From contig JAFGEF010000040.1 of assembly GCA_016931715.1 (NCBI GenBank), positions 45,379-109,378 of the forward strand: a stretch of DNA of 64,000 nt, in the 5' to 3' direction. This DNA comes from Sedimentisphaerales bacterium. Lineage in GTDB: Bacteria > Planctomycetota > Phycisphaerae > Sedimentisphaerales > Anaerobacaceae. The position numbers were made by a program, and so were the translations under genes. Below the pieces are notes generated by a model. That model was not told where the DNA came from and ran no database searches. It saw only the letters and a list, made by a program, of their open reading frames with translations. Shown piece after piece: positions 54,542 to 63,083 of this stretch (positions are counted from its first letter, which is position 1; every line of letters starts with the position of its first letter).

Positions 54542-55603
54542 TTATTTTTTGATTTTTACGATGCCGTTTTGGACGTGGAGTTTTTGTTCGATGAATAATC
54601 TTATTGCTTCAGGATATGCGATGCACTCCTGCTCGAAAACTCTCGCGGCTAAAGTATCAGGGGTATCGGTATCATAAGCCGGACATGTCATTTGTACGAT
54701 AATTGGTCCTTTATCATATTCGTTCGTGCAGAAATGCACGGTACAGCCGCTTACTTTGCATCCTTTTTTCAGGACCGCTTCGTGGACATAATGTCCCCAC
54801 ATGCCCTGCCCGCCAAAGCTCGGAAGAAGTGCCGGGTGAATATTCATTACGCGATTTTCATACTTTGCCGGTATTTTCCACAAACATAGCCAGCCGGCCT
54901 GTATCACTAAATCTACATTCGCGGCTGTAAGTTCTTTCTGGATAATAGCGCTGAACTCGTCAATATCGGGATAATCTTTCCTGCGAATAACTTTCACATC
55001 GAGACCAGCATTTTTTGCTCTTTCAACACCTGCTACTGTCGAAAGCGAGCTGATGACTACAGCGACCTGTGCATTAAGACGGCCTTTTTTAATTTCTTCA
55101 AGGATATTTAATAATGTTCTGCCTCCGCCGCTTAATAGAACACCAAGCCGAACAGGTTTTTCATTTTTTGGTACGGCCTTCCTTCGACCTTCTATATCAT
55201 GTCCGACATCCAGCGCTTCATTTACAAGACCATCCGCTATACTGTTTTTCTCTCTTGGAATATGCTCGATTTTCCATTTCTTGAATCGCCATAACAAACT
55301 GACAGCCTCTTCATATAGAGGCAAAATCTTATCACTTTTTACTTTATACTGGCCCTGCATTTGCCTGACGAGAAGCTCACTGTCACTGAAAATCATTATC
55401 TTTTCTGCATTGATTTCTAATGAGGCTTCAAGAGCTTTGACAAGAGCGGTATATTCCGCTTCGTTATTTGTTTTTGTGCCAAGAAATAATCCTTTTGCCA
55501 GCAGTTGATTTCCCTCCTGGTCGGAAAGAACAAATCCCGCCGCGGCAGGACCGGGATTACCTCTGCTGCCTCCGTCTGTATAAGCTATGATTTTCTCAGG
55601 CAT
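54542..55603 (-). CDS. purN: Fusion of RNase H-like domain and phosphoribosylglycinamide formyltransferase (PurN)
   Basis: A 353-residue two-domain protein with no in-frame stop between them. Residues 1-~135 are an RNase HI-like fold: AYTDGGSRGNPGPAAAG (D10), TNNEAEYTAL (E50), FSDSELLVRQ (D74) and SIADGLVNEAL (D124), a complete catalytic set. Residues ~148-353 are the PurN fold: RLGVLLSGGGRTLLN, AGWLC, NIHPALLPSFGGQGMWG, and YDKGPIIVQ with the conserved Asn-His...Asp. PurN transfers formyl from 10-formyl-THF to GAR in purine synthesis; the RNase H part removes RNA from RNA:DNA hybrids. AAGGAGT lies 7 nt before the ATG. Confidence 0.93.
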   Translation of the reverse strand: MPEKIIAYTDGGSRGNPGPAAAGFVLSDQEGNQLLAKGLFLGTKTNNEAEYTALVKALEASLEINAEKIMIFSDSELLVRQMQGQYKVKSDKILPLYEEAVSLLWRFKKWKIEHIPREKNSIADGLVNEALDVGHDIEGRRKAVPKNEKPVRLGVLLSGGGRTLLNILEEIKKGRLNAQVAVVISSLSTVAGVERAKNAGLDVKVIRRKDYPDIDEFSAIIQKELTAANVDLVIQAGWLCLWKIPAKYENRVMNIHPALLPSFGGQGMWGHYVHEAVLKKGCKVSGCTVHFCTNEYDKGPIIVQMTCPAYDTDTPDTLAARVFEQECIAYPEAIRLFIEQKLHVQNGIVKIKK

Positions 55604-55679
55604 GCAATTACTCCTTAGAGTTAATGGAAAATCCTGCCTTGCTTTTAATAATAAACAGGAATTATTATAACTTCAGGAT

Positions 55680-56420
55680 TTAACAACTGATCTGTGTCTC
55701 GTCGATTACAAGTATTCTCGTGCAGTTCGGGCAGCGGATTATTTCATCCTTTGTCATCAGCATATTAACGCTCTCAGCCGGAAGTCCCATGAAACATCCA
55801 CCGCAGCTATAGACACCATCTCTGCCTTGCTGCTGCTCGACAAAAGTCACTGCCAGACCATCGTATGTCTCGGCAACACGTTTAAATATTTCCAAAGGAT
55901 TGCGAGGCACATCTTGTGCAATCTGGTTCCACTCTGCCTGAATCTCATCTATATTGGCCTGATATTTAATCACCAGGGCTTCGCTGTCTTTTCGAGTTTG
56001 CTCAAGTGTCTGCTTTTGTTCTTCAATCTGTTTCAAAATATCTTTACACTCAGTTTCGTCAGTTTCGATATCTTTTAACAAATCAAGACTTTGACTTTCA
56101 ATTTTTGAATTGTCCGCCTTTGTGGTGTTAAGCTGTGTCAGAAGTGCAGCATATTCCTTGTTGGTTTTTGCGCTGTTAAGCGAGGTTCTTAATTTAGCTA
56201 TTGTCTCTTCCCTGCTTTTAAGCTCAAGTTCCAGCCGGTCGAACTGCACCTTAGTCAACTGTGCTTCTTCCTTCTTTGCTTCGAGAGCACTTTGAAGGTT
56301 TCTAATTAAATTTTCCTGTATTATTACATTTCTTCTGCACCTGTTGAGCTTCGCCTTTTCTGCACGAAGGCGATTTTCTACACTTTGTAGTTTCATCAGC
56401 CCATTTAATACTGGTCCCAT
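55680..56420 (-). CDS. C4 zinc-ribbon protein with long coiled coil (CT398/zf-RING_7 type)
   Basis: A 246-residue protein. Residues ~10-180 form a long coiled coil (QSVENRLRAEKAKLNRCRR, EAQLTKVQFDRLELELKSRE). The C-terminus has two CxxC pairs (YSCGGCFMG and IRCPNCTRIL) that make a zinc ribbon. This is the CT398-like family, which in several phyla lies beside RNase H-like and Nif3-like genes. It directly precedes the RNase H-PurN gene (76 bp) in the same direction, which supports a functional link to RNase H. AAGGAGC before ATG. Confidence 0.88.
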   Translation of the reverse strand: MGPVLNGLMKLQSVENRLRAEKAKLNRCRRNVIIQENLIRNLQSALEAKKEEAQLTKVQFDRLELELKSREETIAKLRTSLNSAKTNKEYAALLTQLNTTKADNSKIESQSLDLLKDIETDETECKDILKQIEEQKQTLEQTRKDSEALVIKYQANIDEIQAEWNQIAQDVPRNPLEIFKRVAETYDGLAVTFVEQQQGRDGVYSCGGCFMGLPAESVNMLMTKDEIIRCPNCTRILVIDETQISC

Positions 56421-56544
56421 TTATGCTCCTTATACGCCGGCTATAAACTTTTCAAAAGCTAAATTATCTTCTTTTTTCTAAAAACCTGCAAGAAAAATTT
56501 TTCTCTTTTTTATTTTCTCCCATTCGATTATAAATTGGATTACT

Positions 56545-57657
56545 ATGAAAGAACTTCTAAAACAACTAATCAAGGCAGAATCAACCGAATCGTGCGGGGA
56601 ATTAGCATCCGCGGAAATAATATCCGCCGAATTCGCACGCCGGGGCATAAAATCCCGGGTAGATACATGGGACAAAAACAGAGCCAATATTACAGCACAT
56701 ATCCATTCAACAGGAAAAAAACCGGCATTACTATTCGCCTGCCATCTTGATGTTGTCGGTCCAGGACAGGCAAAATGGAAAAATCCCCCTTTTGAAGCAG
56801 TTGAAAGCGACGGCAAAATATTCGGACGAGGCTCAACAGATATGAAAGGAGGCATTGCGGCTTCTGTGGCGGCAATCTGTAAAATCGTAAATTCCGGCGT
56901 AAAATTACAGGGCGATATCGTTTTTACCGCTGTAGCCGGTGAAGAAACAGATAGCTGCGGGGCAGAAAAGTTTATTTCAGAACAAAGCCAATTTCCGAAA
57001 TTACAGGGAATAATAATTCCGGAACCGACCGATTTTTCGATAGTTTCCGCACATCGTGGTATATTTTGGCTCGAAATTTCGACAAAAGGCAAAGCCGCTC
57101 ACGGCTCAACACCGCATCTCGGCATAAACGCGATTACTTCTATGCGGCGTTTTCTAAATGAGCTGGATAACTATGATATTGGAGTAAAAACGCATGAGCT
57201 TTTGGGTAAATGCTCCATGAGCGTGAATACAATCACAGGAGGTAAAACTCTCAACGCCGTACCAGATAAATGCGTTTGCGGGATAGATATAAGAATAATT
57301 CCGGGCGTAAATACTCAGGATATTATCGGAGATTTCACGAGAATTTTCGATAAATTAAAATCACAGAATCCTGAATTTGAAGCCGAAATCTCCATCAATA
57401 GGCATGCATCACCTTTGGAAACTGACCGCAATAGCGATTTCGTTCGGAATTTCTGCTCTTGCCTTGGAGCCCAAAAAACTGTAGCTGTCGGCTTTACTAC
57501 AGACGGCCCGCATTTTGCAAAATTAGGCGTTCCGGTACTCATTTTCGGTCCAGGAAAACCTGAAATCTGCCATAAACCCGATGAATACATAGAAATTTCC
57601 GATTTGGAAAGAGCCGCTCAATATTATGAACAAATCATAATGTACTTTCTAACATAA
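56545..57657 (+). CDS. M20 family metallopeptidase (ArgE/DapE/CPG2-like)
   Basis: A 370-residue zinc hydrolase. HLDVVGPG supplies the first metal His and catalytic Asp; GRGSTDMKGG the bridging Asp; GEETDSCGA the catalytic Glu pair; EPTDF the next ligand; and a C-terminal GPGKPEICHKPDEY the final His. The inserted dimerisation domain lies between residues ~170 and 285. It deacylates or cleaves an N-acyl amino acid or dipeptide; ArgE, DapE and carboxypeptidase G2 cannot be distinguished from sequence alone. There is no strong Shine-Dalgarno, and a TATAAA 10 nt upstream suggests a very short leader. Confidence 0.93.
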   Translation: MKELLKQLIKAESTESCGELASAEIISAEFARRGIKSRVDTWDKNRANITAHIHSTGKKPALLFACHLDVVGPGQAKWKNPPFEAVESDGKIFGRGSTDMKGGIAASVAAICKIVNSGVKLQGDIVFTAVAGEETDSCGAEKFISEQSQFPKLQGIIIPEPTDFSIVSAHRGIFWLEISTKGKAAHGSTPHLGINAITSMRRFLNELDNYDIGVKTHELLGKCSMSVNTITGGKTLNAVPDKCVCGIDIRIIPGVNTQDIIGDFTRIFDKLKSQNPEFEAEISINRHASPLETDRNSDFVRNFCSCLGAQKTVAVGFTTDGPHFAKLGVPVLIFGPGKPEICHKPDEYIEISDLERAAQYYEQIIMYFLT

Positions 57658-57705
57658 TTAAGCCGATACATAATTATAAAATATATGGTTATTAGGGGAA
57701 TTATC

Positions 57706-57734
57706 TTGACTTTGATCCCTTTTAGCTATATAAT
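57706..57734 (+). promoter_or_regulatory. sigma-70 promoter of the secreted protease gene
   Basis: TTGACT (57706-57711), a 17-bp spacer and perfect TATAAT (57729-57734). The transcript would have a ~98-nt leader with AAGGAG just before ATG 57839. Confidence 0.75.
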
Positions 57735-57838
57735 ATCCAAACATAAATGTAGAAGGGGATTTTATTAACTGAATAAGTCGTTGTTAATGTATATACAAGT
57801 GTGAAAACTTTCCGATGTAAAATTAAGGAGTCAAAACC

Positions 57839-59167
57839 ATGTTGATGAAGCTATTTAACAAAATTTCGTTAATACTTATTATTACTGCTCTAATCCTTGT
57901 ATTTACAGGACCTATTTTCGCACAGGGACGCAGTGACCAGGCATTTGAACGAGTCTGGCAGGTACAGCAGAGAAACACCGAACGTCTTATGGCAATGAAT
58001 GGTGTGGAAGGTACAGCCATTGGTTTGAATAATAATCAATTGGCACTTAAAGTTTTCACAAGCAGACCAGGAGTAGCAGGTATTCCGGGATATATAAACG
58101 GCGTACCAGTGCAAATAGAAGTAACCGGTAGATTTTATTCTTTGGCGAAGCCCCTAAAACCTGAAAAACCCGGCAAGCCTAAACCCCCAGGAGATACAGA
58201 ACCTCCTTTAACACCCACTGGCTTGTACCTGACTACCGATAAGAATTTGATAGCTCTATCTTGGACGGCAAATACAGAAACCGATCTCGCAGGGTATAAA
58301 ATATATTATTCGTTCGCTCCGGATATCGATTATATCCTGATAGGAACAAGTACATCAAATACATTCTCCGATGATTTGGCTGTACCCTTCATTGTATATT
58401 CTTATGCAGTAACAGCAGTTGATACGTACGGAAATGAATCGGCTCCAGCGTACAAATCTGCATTGACTGAGTCCCCTAGTTATGAAGATTGGCCTTCTCA
58501 TATAGGAGTTTCAACAGGACACCCGGATATTACTGCCGGAACAATCGGCTGCAGAGTAAAAAAAGTTATTGGCGATAAGACATATGTTTTCGCACTCAGC
58601 AACAATCATGTCTATGCAAACGAAAACATCGCTATTTTGGGTGACAATGTTTTGCAGCCAGGGACGTATGACTACGGTGTTAATCCGGATGATGCAATCG
58701 GCGTTCTTTATGATTATGTCCCCATCAAATTTGGACCTCGTTCAAGTAACACCATCGACTCGGCTATTGCTTTGTGCTCTTTGCAAACACTTGGTAATTC
58801 TACACCGGAATACTTTGGAGCAACATATACAGGAAGCTATATACCAAGTTCAAATATTGCTACAGCAGTTCCGGATATGTTAGTCAAGAAATATGGCCGA
58901 ACAACCGGACTTACATCTGGTTCTATATATGCTCTTAGTGCTACGGTAAAAGTCGGTTACGACTCTGGTATGGCCATTTTTGTAAACCAGATAATTATCA
59001 CTCCAGGAACATTTAGTGCGGGAGGAGATTCTGGCTCGTTAATCGTAACACAAAATACAAATCAACCAGTTGGTCTTTTGTTTGCTGGCAGCTCTTCATA
59101 TACCATTGCCAATCCAATTGGTACCGTTCTTAGTGCTTTTGGTGTAACAATTGACGATACTCCTTGA
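57839..59167 (+). CDS. Secreted trypsin-fold peptidase with N-terminal prodomain and FnIII domain
   Basis: A 442-residue protein with a signal peptide (hydrophobic LILIITALILVFTGPIFA). Residues ~40-100 form a small domain (MNGVEGTAIGLNNNQLALKV, GVPVQIEVTGRFYSL) that resembles the N-terminal region of S1-like (Nal1-type) bacterial peptidases. A Pro/Lys-rich linker follows, then an FnIII domain (~120-210; LTPTGLYLTTDKNLIALSWT). The peptidase fold spans ~225-440: SNNHV (His), IDSAIAL (Asp), GGDSGSLI (Ser). It cleaves proteins outside the cell or in the periplasm. A gene encoding only the first domain follows 153 bp later. Confidence 0.82.
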   Translation: MLMKLFNKISLILIITALILVFTGPIFAQGRSDQAFERVWQVQQRNTERLMAMNGVEGTAIGLNNNQLALKVFTSRPGVAGIPGYINGVPVQIEVTGRFYSLAKPLKPEKPGKPKPPGDTEPPLTPTGLYLTTDKNLIALSWTANTETDLAGYKIYYSFAPDIDYILIGTSTSNTFSDDLAVPFIVYSYAVTAVDTYGNESAPAYKSALTESPSYEDWPSHIGVSTGHPDITAGTIGCRVKKVIGDKTYVFALSNNHVYANENIAILGDNVLQPGTYDYGVNPDDAIGVLYDYVPIKFGPRSSNTIDSAIALCSLQTLGNSTPEYFGATYTGSYIPSSNIATAVPDMLVKKYGRTTGLTSGSIYALSATVKVGYDSGMAIFVNQIIITPGTFSAGGDSGSLIVTQNTNQPVGLLFAGSSSYTIANPIGTVLSAFGVTIDDTP

Positions 59168-59210
59168 TATTACCAGATTGAGTAAATTATAATATTTTTG
59201 AAATATGTTA

Positions 59211-59244
59211 GGGGCATAGAGTGAAAAACCTATGCTCCTTTCTT
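59211..59244 (+). terminator. Terminator after the protease gene
   Basis: The stem GGGGCATAG / CTATGCTCC (loop AGTGAAAAAC) is followed by TTTCTTTTT. Confidence 0.75.
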
Positions 59245-59320
59245 TTTGAAGATTTGATTAAAAATACAATAGGAAACTTTGACTGGATATTAAGTTAATA
59301 ACAATTTCCAAGTATACACT

Positions 59321-59548
59321 ATGTCAGAGAAAAATATCGAACAGGTTCAAAAAGAACATACTGATGAATGGATGGTTATTCCCGGAGTTGAAGGTACGGC
59401 TATTGGACAAAAACAAGGAAAGCCATGTATTATTATTTTTTCATCAATCGCACCAAAAAAACTTAAGAACCTGATACCTTCAATAATCGAAGGTTATCCT
59501 ATTATTATCAGGCTTACAGGTAAATTTCACGCTTTGGGCGACCAATAG
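59321..59548 (+). CDS. Free-standing copy of the protease N-terminal domain
   Basis: A 75-residue cytoplasm-type protein with no signal peptide. It matches residues ~45-105 of the upstream protease, with the shared pattern GVEGTAIG, then a strand (PCIIIFSS / LALKVFTS), and a closing GYPIIIRLTGKFHAL versus GVPVQIEVTGRFYSL. In proteases this segment probably works as a prodomain, so a separate copy may act as an inhibitor, chaperone or decoy. A terminator separates the two genes. No Shine-Dalgarno is seen (bases AAGTATACACT). Confidence 0.7.
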   Translation: MSEKNIEQVQKEHTDEWMVIPGVEGTAIGQKQGKPCIIIFSSIAPKKLKNLIPSIIEGYPIIIRLTGKFHALGDQ

Positions 59549-59666
59549 CGACATCCCAGAATTTTCGCATTATTTTAATTCTATGCTTGACAGAATCATT
59601 CACTTTATAGTAAAAAGCTATCTATACGATTTTTTGAAAGTTAAAATGTCTAATTTTAGGGAAAAC

Positions 59667-59792
59667 ATGTATAAGCAAATAACAAGCCGCGAAGCGGCCG
59701 CGATGCTTATGCGCTCAAACCTTACAGCTTGCATAACATGGGCTTATGTTGCCGGTATTATCGTATGCAGGCATAAAGAGGCTATTCCCTAA
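59667..59792 (+). CDS. Possible 41-residue peptide ahead of a terminator
   Basis: ATG 59667 is preceded by AGGGA (4-nt gap). The peptide (ITSREAAAMLMRSNLTACIT, then WAYVAGIIVCRH) loosely matches the HTH_17/excisionase pattern 'lTsrEAA.lL...T...W...G.i...R', but the recognition helix is atypical. An in-frame extension upstream to 59583 has no ribosome site. A terminator begins 26 nt after its stop, and the methyltransferase gene follows. Confidence 0.35.
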   Translation: MYKQITSREAAAMLMRSNLTACITWAYVAGIIVCRHKEAIP

Positions 59793-59817
59793 AAGGATTA
59801 AAAATATTTGAGATTTA

Positions 59818-59857
59818 AAAAGCCTTTCAGGGAATAAAAGACCTGGAAGGCTTTTTT
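59818..59857 (+). terminator. Rho-independent terminator before the methyltransferase gene
   Basis: The stem AAAAGCCTT + CAGG (59818-59831) / CCTG + AAGGCTTTT (59842-59855), with a 10-nt loop, ends in TTTTTT. It ends about 33 nt before the methyltransferase start, leaving little space for another promoter. Confidence 0.85.
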
Positions 59858-59889
59858 ATTTTGGAATAGCTATGGATAAGGAAAGAAAA

Positions 59890-60621
59890 ATGGAAACAAA
59901 AAAATGTAATCAAGACAAGCCTGAATGGCAATATGATGAAATGAAATTATGCGGCGTGAAGTTCGACCGCGATGAGTGTGCTGACAAGTACGATGAACAT
60001 CACCAGAATTTCAGAGATTACAAAAAAGAAGCCGACGAGCGTATCAAGCTGCTTTCTCTTGATAGAAATTCAACAATAATTGACATGGGATGCGGCACAG
60101 GGGCATTTGCAATCAATGCGGCCGCTTATTTCAGGAAAATTTACGCAGCAGATGTCTCGAATGCAATGATTAAACTCACTCGTAAAAAAGCGAAAGAAGC
60201 CGGCATTGATAATATCGAGTTTCATCATGGCGGTTTTTTGACTTATAAACACAATGACGAGTCGGTTGACGGAATTGTTTCTACTCTTGCATTGCATCAT
60301 CTGCCGGATTTCTGGAAACAGATAGCGTTAACAAGATTAATAAAAATGCTGAAACCAGGCGGTAAATATTTATTGTTTGATATTGTTTTTTCATTCGATA
60401 TAACCAATTACGAATCCTGCGTTCAGGAATATATTAATACTATGGTTAGCCGTTTGGGAGAAGTTTTGAGACAGGAACTCGAAACTCATTTCAGGCAGGA
60501 ATACAGCACTTTCGACTGGGTCATGGAAGGAATGCTCGAAAGAGCAGGTTTTGATATAAAAAAAGCTGATTATATGGAAGGCTTTTTCGCGAATTATGTA
60601 TGTGAAAAGAAAGCAGAATAA
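59890..60621 (+). CDS. Class I SAM-dependent methyltransferase
   Basis: The start is ATG 59890, because AAGGAAAG lies 6 nt before it (an earlier ATG at 59872 has no RBS). It has 243 residues. STIIDMGCGTGAFAINAA is motif I (SAM binding), KIYAADVS motif II, and VDGIVSTLALHHLPD motif IV-like, with LKPGGKYLLFDIV at the post-IV strand. It resembles the methyltransferase type 11/25 group. The target is unknown. It is followed 20 bp later by a GNAT gene. Confidence 0.88.
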   Translation: METKKCNQDKPEWQYDEMKLCGVKFDRDECADKYDEHHQNFRDYKKEADERIKLLSLDRNSTIIDMGCGTGAFAINAAAYFRKIYAADVSNAMIKLTRKKAKEAGIDNIEFHHGGFLTYKHNDESVDGIVSTLALHHLPDFWKQIALTRLIKMLKPGGKYLLFDIVFSFDITNYESCVQEYINTMVSRLGEVLRQELETHFRQEYSTFDWVMEGMLERAGFDIKKADYMEGFFANYVCEKKAE

Positions 60622-60641
60622 ATATAGAACTCAAAAATAAA

Positions 60642-61157
60642 ATGCGCAAACAAAATAAAATAACACTTAGAGAATTCAAAAAAAACGATTTGGCGGATGA
60701 ATCTGATATTGATATTTTGATTAGTCTTATTTGCGGTTCTTTTCATGATGTCGCAAAACGATTCGAACTAACGAAGGAGAACTGCCCTAAATTTGTAGCG
60801 TTTTATACAAAAGAACGTCTATCGGGTGATCTCGAAAAAGGCATGAAATATTATATTTTACTGGAAGATGATCAGCCTTGCGGATGCGTGGCTCTTGAGC
60901 AGGCAAAGCCGGATGTGTGTTATCTTGAAAGACTCGCAGTGTTACCTAAGTACAGGAACAAAGGGTACGGAAATATGCTCGTGAATCATATCTTTAAACA
61001 GGCGATTCAGCTTGGTGTCAAACAAGTGGAATTAACTATGATGTCAAAAAATAGAAAGTTGAAGAATTGGTACAAAAAATTCGGTTTTGCCCAGAAATGC
61101 ACGAAGAAATTCGACCATTTGCCGTTTATAGTTGCATTTATGTATAAGGATTTATAA
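60642..61157 (+). CDS. GNAT family N-acetyltransferase
   Basis: A 171-residue acetyltransferase fold. LERLAVLPKYRNKGYGNMLV contains the acetyl-CoA motif A (Q/RxxGxG/A type, RNKGYG), followed by the HIFKQAIQLGVKQVELTMM and YKKFGF strands (motif B). It acetylates an amine of a small molecule or protein; the substrate is unknown. No clear RBS precedes the ATG (AACTCAAAAATAAA), so it may depend on translation coupling with the upstream methyltransferase 20 bp away. Confidence 0.9.
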   Translation: MRKQNKITLREFKKNDLADESDIDILISLICGSFHDVAKRFELTKENCPKFVAFYTKERLSGDLEKGMKYYILLEDDQPCGCVALEQAKPDVCYLERLAVLPKYRNKGYGNMLVNHIFKQAIQLGVKQVELTMMSKNRKLKNWYKKFGFAQKCTKKFDHLPFIVAFMYKDL

Positions 61158-61220
61158 AAGATGCAGTAAACTGGTACGAGACGCCGCTGAAATTCTTGAG
61201 GAAATGTTAAAAGAGAAAAA

Positions 61221-61574
61221 TTAAAATTTAAACTGGTCTTTGAAGACGGCCTGGAAATCATATACATTGTTGAAATCTTCAATCGAATCGGTCTCCTGTG
61301 CGCTCATCCATTCGTTTTTTATCATAAGCCAGACAATTTCACCGAAGTCACGCGTTGTTTTTATATCCCAGCCATTCAATACAGGTTTGGCGAGCCTTCC
61401 CCACTTTTCGAGTGCAAATTTCCGCAGCCCTTCACAAAGGAGCTGGCCGCTGACATGTTTCGGTTCGGCTACTATTTTCTTGGCTGTATAACCAAGCCCT
61501 TCATAGACAAAACCAATAGCCTTAGCGCTGTAGCGTCCATCTTCGATAGCAATTTGTTCAAGATTCTTTTTCAT
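61221..61574 (-). CDS. Minf_1886 family protein
   Basis: A 117-residue protein from ATG 61574 (an upstream in-frame TTG at 61610 is unlikely). It matches the Minf_1886 family, which is common in planctomycetes and verrucomicrobia: DGRYSAKAIGFVYEGLGYTA, HVSGQLLCEGLRKFALEKWG, and DFGEIVWLMIKNEWMSAQE. The function is unknown. The family is small, mostly helical and cytosolic. It is transcribed from its own promoter, convergent with the GNAT gene. Confidence 0.88.
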   Translation of the reverse strand: MKKNLEQIAIEDGRYSAKAIGFVYEGLGYTAKKIVAEPKHVSGQLLCEGLRKFALEKWGRLAKPVLNGWDIKTTRDFGEIVWLMIKNEWMSAQETDSIEDFNNVYDFQAVFKDQFKF

Positions 61575-61622
61575 TTGTTTAACCCGGTCTCCAATTAGGA
61601 CAAAATTCAACTCAGTGTTTAT

Positions 61623-61651
61623 ATTGTATTATTTATGACGATTCGAGTCAA
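61623..61651 (-). promoter_or_regulatory. sigma-70 promoter of the Minf_1886 gene
   Basis: On the minus strand TTGACT (61651-61646), a 17-bp spacer and TACAAT (61628-61623). The leader to ATG 61574 is about 42 nt. Confidence 0.65.
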
Positions 61652-61682
61652 TACTCTGATACAACAACTGAGATATTATCTT

Positions 61683-63080
61683 CTAAACCAGGGACCTTTT
61701 GAAACATACACGTCTCAATACAGCTAAAAAGACAGACCATAATAATATTATTATAGATATAACAAACGCTGGATTTATTATTATTAAAAGGATCTCACTT
61801 TTATCTAATTTGAGAAATTTATCCAAAGTAATAAAAATAGCTACAAATATTGCATACATAACTACAATTGTTATGAACATTAAGGATAACCTTTTATGGA
61901 AAAATAATTTGAAAGAAAAAACAAATGGTACCATTATTATAGGCAGCAAATTAGACGCATAACTTATTCCATGAAAAGTATAAGTACGGCCTGAATATGG
62001 AATGGCCGGCATTAATGGTTCGGCGATATTTGTTAAAACTATTATGCCAAAACAGAATAAAAAAATAAATAATGTATGTGCAATACTCAAACTGATAGCA
62101 CTGTAATATCTTTCTTTGCGTCCATCTGACATTATCATAGTAGAATGAACGGGAATTTGTGTAAAGGCACTAAGCATCAAAACAAGCATGAATAATGCAA
62201 ATATAGAAGATTGTTGTGCATAACAAAAAAGAAAAATTAATCCATAAATAAATAAAAAACTCAAAAACTGAAAATTTGAAAACAGAAAGCCAAAGTTTTT
62301 ATATAGATTACCCCATATATATCTTCCCATGCCAAAATATTTATAACTTTTCATTTTGTTCAGGAAATATCTTTCAACCGATGGTTTTATTTCACCTTTT
62401 ACTTTTGTTTGCTGAGAGCCAAATCTGGTCTGATTATATTTATTGATTTTCTCCATATTCCAAAAACCTTCAATTGGCATTTGAGGGATTGTACAGGCTT
62501 TTCTATGGATATCAGAAAAATTTAAATTCAACCAGGTGACTATACAAGTTAACAAACCAATACTAATTGTAATAATGGGATGGTTCATTATCAATCCACC
62601 CAGAATTTCGTAAGGTCGAATGTAGAAAGAAGGAACAAACATCATAAACCAAATTAATATCAATGTCTTCTTTGTAAATAATGTGAGTTCTATTGCTAAC
62701 AGGAAGAAAATAAATATTATAAAGAAAAGAGAGATAATCTTTGTACTCCATTGATTACCAAAAATAAGCAAAGCCGCTATAAAAGCAAGGATAACACTTC
62801 CTATTGCGCTAATTATCAATAGTACCTTTTTTACACTTTGTTTATGTCCCGGCAAGCAAAATGAAACTGGTTTACTTAATATATCTATTTGCATAAGAGC
62901 CGCTAAAAAACCGGCCAAAAGCGGCAGATTCATAAATAAACCCATCATTATAACTTCATCGTTTTTATTACTTGCTGCGGCTCCTATCATTACACCAAGT
63001 ATAGATAAGCTAAATAAATAAGCTATTAAGAAGTAACGGTTCGGAAGATATAGTTTTACGTTTGCTATTATGGTTTTCAT
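61683..63080 (-). CDS. ABC transporter membrane subunit (permease)
   Basis: A 465-residue membrane protein with about twelve hydrophobic stretches in two sets, separated by a central hydrophilic region (~185-250: IPQMPIEGFWNMEKINKYNQ...). It begins 3 bp after the ATPase gene stops, so the two are translationally coupled. It resembles ABC-2-type exporters of the planctomycete 'ABC transporter permease' group; the substrate is unknown. A long AT-rich composition matches its hydrophobic content. Confidence 0.8.
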   Translation of the reverse strand: MKTIIANVKLYLPNRYFLIAYLFSLSILGVMIGAAASNKNDEVIMMGLFMNLPLLAGFLAALMQIDILSKPVSFCLPGHKQSVKKVLLIISAIGSVILAFIAALLIFGNQWSTKIISLFFIIFIFFLLAIELTLFTKKTLILIWFMMFVPSFYIRPYEILGGLIMNHPIITISIGLLTCIVTWLNLNFSDIHRKACTIPQMPIEGFWNMEKINKYNQTRFGSQQTKVKGEIKPSVERYFLNKMKSYKYFGMGRYIWGNLYKNFGFLFSNFQFLSFLFIYGLIFLFCYAQQSSIFALFMLVLMLSAFTQIPVHSTMIMSDGRKERYYSAISLSIAHTLFIFLFCFGIIVLTNIAEPLMPAIPYSGRTYTFHGISYASNLLPIIMVPFVFSFKLFFHKRLSLMFITIVVMYAIFVAIFITLDKFLKLDKSEILLIIINPAFVISIIILLWSVFLAVLRRVCFKRSLV

Positions 63081-63083
63081 TTT

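Noticed and set aside
61158..61210. Short open frame after the GNAT gene (reading AAEILEEMLKEKN)
   Set aside because: Only about 20 codons, with no start or context; it could be a gene remnant, but there is too little to call.
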